This document shows, in pieces, positions 55,716 to 64,000 of a DNA stretch of 64,000 nucleotides (the first letter of the stretch is position 1; every line of letters begins with the position of its first letter). This DNA is from Aquilaria yunnanensis. Taxonomy: Eukaryota > Streptophyta > Magnoliopsida > Malvales > Thymelaeaceae. The notes beneath the pieces are model-generated. The model did not search any database. It was not told the DNA's origin and worked only from the letters and a program-made list of their open reading frames with translations. The translations under genes and the position numbers were made by a program. The stretch covers positions 35,624,001-35,688,000 of the forward strand of contig CM077597.1 in assembly GCA_039654915.1 (NCBI GenBank), given 5' to 3'.

Positions 55716-56564
55716 TGATGGAAGACCATCCAGCCTTGAGACTTTTAAGACATCCATGGACCCACTAGGGATCAACTCTAGATCTCCTATAAGAACAAAA
55801 GCGAAGAAAATCTGAGAAGCCCTCCAAGGGCTCATCTTACCACTCATAAAGCTTACCATAGAGCCCTTGTAGGCCAATTCAAAATCTAGTCAAGTGTTTC
55901 ATGATTTTAATCTTCAAAACTTTAACTCATACCATATAATGAAATTAAAGTTAGAGAAACTCAAGAAAGCTTGATAGAACTAGAAGGCCTAAGCTAAAAC
56001 CATAAGCATAGTTGGGAACCTTACTATGCTAATTTGTATGCCTAAGTGTATTTGCTCAGGTTTCTAGCTAGTTTCTTTCCTTCACATGAAATTTGGGTAA
56101 TAATTAACTTGGAGCACATGCAAAACATGCCACATAGATTTGTTGTGGAAGAGCCTACAAACTATTTTTTCCAAGCATGATTTGGCTATGATTAGCTCTT
56201 TTGTTAAGTTTAGGGTTTTGCTATCATTCTTTCTTTGCAAGGCTAAAAGCCCTAGCTTCTAAACTATAAATAAGGTCCATTTATTAATTCTTACATGCAA
56301 ATTAATAAGATACAAGTTGCTTCAAGCAACACTTATCTCTCTTATTCTTTCTTAACATCTTGTTGTACTTGTGCAACGAGTTCTTTTCTTCCAATCAAAT
56401 TTCTTCTAATTCCCCTTCCTTAATTTTACTTATCATCCTTGCTTCTACTTCTAACTTATTTTCTTTTCCCCTTCAATCAATTTTTTCTTCTTGGACCAAG
56501 TTTGGTGGTGTTGTTTCGGGTTAGCTTCTAGATCAAACATCCTAGGCGATAAGCAAACGCATCA
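55716..56564 (+). repeat. G1 3' LTR
   Basis: 849 bp, TGATGG...GCATCA, uninterrupted. TATAAATA at 56265-56272 is the likely TATA box. TATTC follows as the right-hand target duplication. Confidence 0.9.
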
Positions 56565-56569
56565 TATTC

Positions 56570-57260
56570 TAGCCTTCATAACCAGCCCATCATGGCCACC
56601 ATTCAACATCATGGATGGAAAAATTTATGTGGGCCACCACGCATTGCATCATTGACATTAGTGCAGAGTTTTATGCAAATGCCTATGCCAGTGGCCACTT
56701 TTTAGAACTAGGATGCAGGTCAAGATCTAGGGATTGTAGTTGACCATTCATATTGACCAATGTAATACACTCTTTGGAATTTAGAACATTCGAGGATTGA
56801 TCCACCATTTATCGCCTGAAGGGTTATCTCTAATGCTTTATAGGTGACCGGTTACATAGGTCAAATGACCCAGACTCCCACTTATCATCTGTGCCCCATA
56901 ATTAGGTCATGACTCTCAAACCTAGTGTGTGTTCATTAATGCATGTTTGCCCTTGACCATGCCGACACCAAATGTCATTGGGGAAAAGGTAGGGCTTTTA
57001 TATGTGCTAGCAACTGACAACTTGATAAATGTTAGAAAGCTCATATGGAAGAGTATCAGAGAGGCTATGAGTGACTTTTACCTGTAGATGGTTTTTCCTG
57101 AGTTGCTCACATAGTTGTTGTGGCAACAGGATGTCCGTGATATAGAGGATCATGAGAAAGCACTAGGTAGAGAATGTGATTTGTGCAGGATCATTTTGGC
57201 AAACCAGTGCATGCTATAGTAGAGAGGAAAGAGTAGTTTCACCACTGCTATGCTATCCAA
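56570..57260 (+). pseudogene. Athila-associated ORF relic
   Basis: Plus-strand pieces separated by stops, including LPLTMPTPNVIGEKVGLLYV and LATDNLINVRKLIWKSIREA. These resemble the R-L-M-P-T-T-H-x-S-E-V-T...LLYAILTGKSINVGxLI block of the same 'plant transposon protein' domain seen at 15400. It stands before a GAGGACAATG-type block, as that copy does. Heavily degraded; identification rests on the second half of the block. Confidence 0.45.
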
Positions 57261-57660
57261 GACATTCATTTACTTTTCATTGTTATGTCTTTATTGTGGG
57301 AATTATTACTTTTGTTGCTCTAGTTTTGTCTCATTTTTGTTAGTTATGTTTGATCTTGTTATTGGAGCATCAGTTGCTCTTTTTTTATGTTGTATTATTT
57401 TGTGGTAGTTCCTTTATTTTCTAGTTATTTTATTATAATTTTTTATTGATCATGCTTTTTATTTTCTTCAAAGCCTTCACATTTCAATCTGAATCTCAAT
57501 CAACCATTTTCTTGGAATTTTTTAAATGTCAACTTGCACTACAAGCAATTGATTTTTATTTTCCAAGGCAGTATCAATTTCTATAACTACTCCTTTTTCA
57601 TTTTGTTTTCCATGTTAGTACATTAAGGACAATGTACACTTTAAGTGTAGGGATGTGGGT
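57261..57660 (+). other. Athila-like 3' untranslated region with PPT-like block
   Basis: T-rich, non-coding. ATTAAGGACAATGTACACTT followed by TAAGTGTAGGGATGTGGG (57623-57660) parallels the block at 16441 and the usual GAGGACAATG...AAGTTTGGGGGTG of Athila elements. Confidence 0.55.
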
Positions 57661-60136
57661 ATTATCTTTAGCCCTTATTTATTTTTGTTTACTCATGAAT
57701 ATATCTTTTTAATGATTTTGTTGAAAATTTTTTACTTTTTGGACCTTATTTGTTTTGAAGCATTTTATTGACCATGTTCTTATTACTAGAGAGTGGTTAG
57801 TTTAATGTCTTGAGTTCTTAAGTTGGAGACCAAGCAAGTGATTCTTGAGCTCTTTCACTTTTGTGAAGAATTTGTTTTTAAAATGTTTTTGTGATTCATT
57901 AACGAGCTAGTGGAAGACGATTTCTAGAAGCTATTTTTGCATTAAGTTTTCATGTTTAGTACACTGTTCAATGTTTGATAAGTTTTGAGTTTCTATATTA
58001 GAATAGTTGAAATTTTGGTTGATGGATTTATGGTTGAGTGTTTAATGATATAGTCAAGTAAATTATGGTGTGGATATATGGTACTCCACTATTTTTAGTG
58101 TTGAAGATGGTTAGGGTCTTCTTTTATGGAAAGAGTAAATCATAACTTGCAAGGATGCAAAAAGCATAAGGGCGATCAAATAATCATCTTCGATTGTCTT
58201 GAGAATTAGCTTGGATATAGACAAAGCTCCTGTAGTGTACACTTGCTATAAAAGTTTTTGGGACATGAACAGAATTCATTGAAAGAACAAGGAAAGCAAA
58301 ACAAGAATCGAAAAGTTCAATTAATCACCCAATCCATGGTTTTATGGCTTGAATGGTTGTGCATAGTGAGCTTGAGCTTAATGCAGTTCGTGCTTTTTAT
58401 TTTACATGAAAATTTGATGTTCTTCCTTTTAGCCTTAAAATATATGGGTTGCTAGCTTGAGAATGAATTGTTTCCATTAAATGTTTTGTTTCCAAAAGTG
58501 TTAGATAGAAGGTATTGCATGCTTGGTAGTCTTGTTAATTTCTCAAGAACCATAAAGTCTTAATCCTCATTTATGCCCTTTTTTGCTCAAGAGTGTGATT
58601 TAATGGTTTTTGTGATTCAATAGTTTTAAAGTTCTAACTTTCCTTTTTTAGATTTTTTTCCTGAGTTTTTGCTTAAAGGAAAGAAAAAGTTCAGTTGTGG
58701 AGGAAAAAAATATGATATGCTCATATTTAGCCATGTTTTCTGTTTGTTTTTCCCTTATATTTGCTTGTCTTTTGATGTATTTATGCTTAGATTTTGTGCT
58801 ATATTGGTTCACATTTCATTTTCAGGTTATATTTCAGCTCTATTTGGGTTAGAAAGGATTTCTACAAAGTTTTGGAGCTAAATTACAAGCTTTAGCAAAG
58901 TTTGGAGCAGACACACATTGCAACACACATATGTGGTACCTCACAGGCACTCTTACACAGTCATGTTCAAACTACACGCCTTTCAGTTATACCCATGTCA
59001 TTAATTATTGAGATTTTAATAGGGGAGTACCACAACCTTCAACACAGCCATGTTCAAAACCGTGTTTCGTTGCTTTTAGGGTTTTTTTAGGTTATTTCAT
59101 AAAAACCGAACAAAGAGGTCAGGATAGGAAGAGAAACACAAAAAAATAAGAGAGTTTTCATAGAGGAGGGTTGCTGGAGGCAATTCTAATAATCAACACT
59201 GTTTAATATGCCAGATCAAGCATTTCTTAGAAGCAAAGAAGTTCAAAGATGGAGATTTCTTTTCTTAGTTTATCTTTAATTTTGTTGTGTTTATTTTACG
59301 GTATTATGAGCTAAACTTTCATACTCATGCTTAAAGTAGGTGAACCCTAGGATGATTTGATGATTGTGATTACTTTTGGTTTAATATAACTATGCTTTTC
59401 TTATGATCTATCCAAAGTTCTTCCAAGCATTAGTTCATAATAGCTAGCATATTAATTCAAAGATGGATGATAAACATGTGACAGGTAGAATCTGGTGTGT
59501 TTGTTATGGGTCACCATTAGATAGAACGCATATTATTGTAATTAGGAGTAATAGGTGTGATATAATAGCTCCTGACTAGGTGAAACTTACTAGTGGTTTA
59601 TAGGACTTGTAATGTATTCTTAGGAAGTATGGTCGACTTAGACATCTTATCAGTAACTTATGAATAACGATTAGTGTAACGGGAATAATAGGGAGCTAAT
59701 CCAATTTAAGTAGCACTCTATAGTCCAAGTTAATCACAATCCTGTTAAACCGAAGTAAATGCAACAAAGGGATTTCTAAGGGAATTCCTTTCTGAGTATG
59801 AGGTATCTTATTGTTGATTGTCTGAATTATTTTTCCACTGATGGTAGTTACTTGTTAATTATTTTTATTACATTATTTAGTTTAGTTAATTCATAGTACT
59901 TAGTTAAACAAACCTCTTTAATTGTTAAGTAGATAATAGATAATGGTTGAGTACGCTAGACAAGTTATGTTGTTTAGGAAAAATGGTCTAGGTACTTGCT
60001 ATTGTTATAGTTTGATGATAGGTGTGCTTGCCTGTGGGTTCACAAAGTTATGAGTATAAAGAGATTCAACACATGCACATTAATTATTGGTGTAGTGGGA
60101 AAGGTTTGTGTGTAAGCGAACACACCAGATCTCACA
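57661..60136 (+). repeat. Probable Athila-like 3' LTR region
   Basis: Follows the PPT-like block and contains no credible gene. Its last part (about 59690-60105) matches the minus strand of 1728-2246, the LTR next to a PBS, so it is the U5 end of an LTR. CATGTTCAAA-type motifs occur at 58905-59070. The exact LTR start is not determined. The small frames at 58258, 58669 and 58902 are unsupported. Confidence 0.5.
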
Positions 60137-63030
60137 TTAGAACTCAAGGGCAGTAGGGGTGGTGGCACCAAGATCCCTCAAAGAACTACTGTGCCTCTCA
60201 GACTCATTATGCTCTGGAGTGTAGAAATGTTAGTATCTCACAAAAATGGGAGAATTATAAAGTGTGGCATAATGGTCAAAAACCATTATATTGTATAATT
60301 CTCACCATAGTGATTGAAGTGTGAGGAGTAAAGGGCATGATCAACACCTCCTTAAAAGTGTTCAAAGTTGGTAGCTTGGCCCCTAAGAAAAGCCTTAAGT
60401 ATTGCTTGTTTGTCAGGCAACCTATGGACTTTTTTATAAGGTTTTTGAAATTCAGGTACTTAATTGCAAAACTCTCAAGAAAGAGCTTTGGAGAGTTATC
60501 AGAAGGATATGAATGGTGTGAAAGTGCTATTGGATGACCAAATTGCTTATGGAAGACAATTGTGGACAAAGAAAATCATAAAGGGCTTTAAGGACTAGTG
60601 TAAGCCTTTGGTTGTTTATGCTTATCACTTATGTCAAATCAAAGCATTTTGGAGTTATCGCACTCAAGAAAAGGCAGGCAAAGCATGATAAGGATGTTCA
60701 AATGTGGGCCAAGTGATTAAGCTTAACAAACCATGCTCTTGTAGCAAGGACAATGACATAGGACATGGTTAAGCTAGTCAAGGGTGTTTAGTGCACCTAA
60801 GTTAATTTAAGTACCCAAGCTCATCTTTTCTTCTCCCATTTTTATCCTCATCCAGTAGCCCACCCTTTCCACACTTCCTTCATAGCCACCGTACCTCCAA
60901 GCTTGCAATTAGTTGTAATTGAAATCAAGAAAGAGCAATTGGAAGCATACTAGTGCTATTGCTTGGGTGCACCAAGAATCAAGCTCAAATTTTAGCATAC
61001 CCATCAAGGTAAGGAGTTCTCTTGCTCTCATGGAATGTTTACTATATTTTCAAGCATCCATGGAGCTAGGGATAAGTTTGGAAGAGAGCCAAGTGCTTAA
61101 TGAACCAAGCTTAGTGAGGGGAGTGCACTTAATGAAAGTTTTGTGACCTAGTGTGAAATGCACAGTGATGGCAGAGATTTAAGGGTTTCTAAAGCTGAAA
61201 GTTGGTATCAACTAGTGTTAAAACTCTCTTAAGGCTAGGCTTATGCTTAAGGAGGGTTGCCATAGTGATTTGCTTATGTTTATTGCATGTTTTATGGACT
61301 AACCAATGCATATTGATGCTGCCGCATTTCATAGGTTTGTTGCTTCTGTTTGGCTACTACATTTGATTGCTATATGTTGGATATATGGATTGTGTTTCTT
61401 GTGCTTTAGTGTCTTTGGATGGAATTGATACCAAGGGTTACTCTACCTTATGAGTATAATTGTTCTCCTTACTAAGTTTCACAATGAAACTTACTCCCCT
61501 CAAATCTTTCAAATTCAGGTCTAGTAGAAATATCACATTCAATCTGACCCTTTTGGTTTCAGTTTTGATCTAAACTTTTAGGTATTTGAACTTCCATGTA
61601 TCTAGTTATGATTTGGAAATTTTGGTGATTTTAGGAGAACATTTGGTATTTTTAGTGATGGTGCTTACTGTGTTATGCAGCAACTATCCAAATCCTGTTT
61701 CTGGAGTACATTGTGTCTAAAGCTCTCCTGTAACTTGGGTATGTGTTTTAGCTGAGTTAAGATAATTATGTAGTGCATGGATCCATATACATGTAAGAAA
61801 TGTAAAGTTAAAACAAGTATGTGAACATTTGAGGACTATTTTGCTATGTATATGGATGTGGTGCGCAAGCTGTCTACATATGAATGATAGGCTGCTTGTT
61901 TGTAAATTCCGTTTTGGCAACATACAGTTTCTAGATGCAAGAGTATGTAATTGTTCATGTATTGGACATGCATAGGATAGCCTTGGAGGGCTTATCCATT
62001 GTGAATGAAGTGTTTGTTCACTTATGAAATTTTGTATGGACAAAATGGTCATAAAGTGACCAGAATTTCAACCCTGCACTCAAAGTTCTATATTTCTCTA
62101 TGTAGAATAAATCATGGTATGAACTTTTGGCCACACCTAGATAACATCTAGAGGTTTAACTGGGCTTTTAAATTTCTACATTTGGAGTTATGTATCCAAA
62201 GTTATGACATTGCAAATTTGCTTGAGTTACTGTTTATTTGGTTAGAATGTTGTAACCAACTTAAAAAATTTATAACATGGTCCGTAGGTGGGCTACTGAT
62301 GTAAAACCAAATTTCCCTAGTTTGGTTTAAGTCTCTACTTGATAATGAAGTGGATAAAATACTAGGTACATGGCTAGAATAATACAGTTTTTTTTAGGAA
62401 GTTTTGGGTGCAATGGCTGGTTACTTAAACTTAACAAGATTGCATAATGTGTGGTAGCCAAGATTAAGACTTGTGCTAGTGTTTTTCTTCCTTGCTGCCA
62501 TAGTGTGCCTAAAATGTGATTATGTGTGTAATGATTGTACTAATATGCATGCATTTACATAGTGCCCAATAGGGCCGCTTTGGTATGCACACTAAATGCA
62601 CAATTTTGGCATCGTAATTGGACTACCCCAGGGTGGGTACCAAGAAACCACAACGGCACCCAAACTCATCGATAATCATTGTATAGCTCATCTCACCAAA
62701 ATGAAACTGAACTCCATACTCCTTATTCCAGCTAATATTCTTGGTGTCAAACTTAAGGGTGCTTAAAAACTAAAGAGTTACCTAACTACTAACAGACTCC
62801 TTATGGTCAAACACTAATAACAAACAGTTAAATTCCACTAAGGCTCGAACATCATCAACCAAAGCAAGCTAGGCTAAGGTATCCCCATCACTAACTTGAC
62901 TAGCCTTGAAAGGCTTCTCCACTAGTCTATCAAACCTTTCATGCTAAGAATCCTTTTTCAAGTCGAGCAAAGCATTCACCTTCTTTGGCTTTTTTGTTGA
63001 CTTCTTAGTGTTAAGTGGTTGCTTCTCTTA
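60137..63030 (-). pseudogene. ATHILA ORF1-like relic, interrupted by the GL solo LTR
   Basis: Minus strand from about 63030: KKSTKKPKKVNALLDLKK, then VEKPFKASQVSDGDTLA, LALVDDVRALVEFN, then FLSTLKFDTKNISWNKEYGV and QFHFGEMSYTMIIDEFGCRC, resembling the LEFLSTFxx...VxFRLGGxxYxMSIxELxxxFGF block of the ATHILA ORF-1 family (PF03078-type). The frame reaches 62643 and, across the solo LTR, stays open for about 30 codons (TPEHNESERHSSSLRDLG) to a TAA at 60137-60139. Only 60137-60227 and 62643-63030 belong to it. At least four stops occur upstream. Function unknown. Confidence 0.55.
60228..62642 (+). mobile_element. Solo GL LTR with perfect 5-bp target-site duplication (copy G)
   Basis: A 2415-bp LTR, TGTTAGTATC...GGGTACCA, flanked by AGAAA at 60223-60227 and 62643-62647. 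It defines both ends of the GL family. A donor-like CATCAAG/GTAAGG lies at 61009. Removing it with one AGAAA reconnects an open minus-strand frame (see 60137-63030). No internal domain remains. The opposite-strand frame at 60276-60569 and the one at 61717-62052 are LTR sequence. Confidence 0.92.
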
Positions 63031-63470
63031 GCAATTTTTTATCCCAAAAAAAGTATAAAATTTTCCTTGGCACAACCATAATCCTCAAATACCATACTAT
63101 CACTTTATAATTCTGAAAATTACAGCTTTCAACAAAAATTAGCTTGAAATCCCCTATTAAAGTAACTCAATTCAACCTAGGCATTAAAGTGATCAGACTT
63201 AACAACCAAAGCTAAATCCACAGCAATTCAAGGAAAACAAATCAATGTAATTGAAAATTCATGCTCTCTAATGTTGCTCAAGTAACCTACCGACTGTCAC
63301 ACTAAAAGACTACCATGTTGAAAGAAAAAGTAAATTCCAACCGACATAAGAGTAACAAGCAATTCCAAGGAATCAATTGATCAACTAAGCATTCATTCAA
63401 GTCTAACAAATCATAAAATTAATCATGCACATAAAAAATTTTGTCAACCATATTGGTAGTCAAAGGGCTA
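63031..63470. other. Unassigned AT-rich sequence
   Basis: No coding frame, repeat or RNA recognised. It may be the upstream part of the minus-strand Athila-like relic. Confidence 0.35.
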
Positions 63471-64000
63471 GTTCCTTAGGTTGTTTACCGAATGGCTCGC
63501 ACAAACAAATGGTGGTCTCCTTTGGTAGTGAGGTCTGAAATGGGTCATCTTTGGAAAGGCTAGTATTCAAGCACCTTCGGACTGAGGTACCCTTGGGGAA
63601 GGAATAACAAGCTCAGTGCGAAAAAAGGTGGCCTAAATGTCTATGCTTTTTTTAGATGTATCAACTTGTTGCACTTGGGACCACCAGGAAGATGATTATC
63701 ACCTCACCCCTAAATCATGTAAGAGCATCATTTTGCTGGTATAGTCCAGTCAGTAGGATCATTCTTTACGGAGTAAAGATCTTAGATCCCTTGATCCAAC
63801 CATACACATGTTTGGCTATCTTCATCCTAAGCTAAGAATCTGCATGATTGATCCTCCTATAAATACTGCCAAGAAGCCTCCCAGGTAAAGGTAACAAGAC
63901 TCAATTCTACATTGTCACATCCTTTCTGCAAATCCTATGTCATGCTTATGACTTGTGTAGGCCATGGGCTATATATAGACTATACATAGATTGTACATAA
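63471..64000 (+). repeat. Tat-like LTR fragment (cut by the window end)
   Basis: CTCCTATAAATACTGCCAAG at 63855 followed by CAGGTAAAGGTAACAAGACTC parallels the CTCCTATAAGTACTC...TTGGTAAGGGGAGGAAACAG region of the LTR at 49248. The upstream part is rich in CTTCGG/CTTTGG words, as in that LTR. Boundaries are unknown. The last 40 bp hold a CTATATATAGACTATACATAG stretch just past the putative start site. Confidence 0.4.

Larger units (their letters stand above)
29156..56564 (+). mobile_element. G1: Ty3/gypsy element swollen to 27.4 kb by nested insertions
   Basis: Two related LTRs bound the element: 29156-33204 (interrupted) and 55716-56564. Both start TGATGGA and end GCATCA. TATGC precedes the 5' LTR and TATTC follows the 3' LTR, a 5-bp duplication with one change. 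Native parts are the 5' LTR (about 867 bp without its insertion), PBS, gag, protease, RT start (to 36310), RT end to integrase (53376-55700), PPT and 3' LTR (849 bp), about 7 kb in all. Insertions are a solo LTR in the 5' LTR, a 17-kb composite inside RT and a Stowaway MITE in integrase. Protease has IIDGGSC and the integrase tail ends LRSNLLEEGGDDG, common in plant Ty3/gypsy elements; the exact clade was not determined. Confidence 0.85.

Noticed and set aside
60106..60222. TGGCACC near 60160 as an Athila PBS following the plus-strand LTR
   Set aside because: Only the first seven bases fit. The stretch is better explained as the minus-strand ORF that continues across the GL solo LTR.

Overview
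This window looks like gene-poor, repeat-saturated DNA from a flowering-plant nuclear genome. No intact host gene, rRNA, tRNA gene or CRISPR array was found. Almost everything recognisable is decayed LTR retrotransposon: at least two Ty3/gypsy chromovirus-type LTR families (called GL and TL here), a further Ty3/gypsy element (G1), Athila-like and Tat-like Ty3/gypsy pieces, and one nearly complete Ty1/copia element. A Stowaway MITE and a foldback element are also present. Coding regions are broken by many stops and frameshifts, so nothing here should be autonomous.

Layout. 1-2251: GL LTR over an Athila gag, primer-binding site and LTR (minus strand). 2252-6249: a TL LTR split by a copia solo LTR. 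6250-14222: two minus-strand chromovirus pol relics (G2, G3), each followed by its GL 3' LTR. 14223-17727: Athila leader, PBS, LTR, ORF and 3' region. 17728-18998: truncated copia LTR. 19008-22620: plus-strand chromovirus pol (G4) with TL 3' LTR. 22621-24848: Athila gag and non-coding DNA. 24849-27641: TL 5' LTR, PBS and gag start (G5). 27642-29155: unassigned, LTR-like in part.

29156-56564 is one Ty3/gypsy element (G1, originally about 7 kb) expanded to 27 kb by nested insertions. Its two LTRs, PBS and near-matching target-site duplication (TATGC/TATTC) are visible. Its 5' LTR holds a 3.2-kb solo LTR. Its RT is split by a 17-kb composite: an LTR-start fragment, GL LTR, complete copia element, Tat-like 3' region, GL fragment, foldback and GL LTR. 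Its integrase carries a Stowaway MITE. 56565-64000: Athila ORF, 3' region and LTR, a GL solo LTR with perfect TSD inside a minus-strand ATHILA-ORF1-like relic, and a Tat-like LTR at the edge.

The most interesting signals are: a Tat-like module at 46982-50069 (an antisense, apparently spliced ORF with its own TATA box, a 62-bp tandem repeat and an LTR); a conserved splice-donor-like site inside several LTR families, paired in G5 with a TACTAAC branch point and acceptor just before gag; a copia element whose two flanks do not match, suggesting recombination between two insertions; and complementary internal deletions in G2 and G3. Family assignments rest on motif recognition by eye; no alignments or database searches were run.
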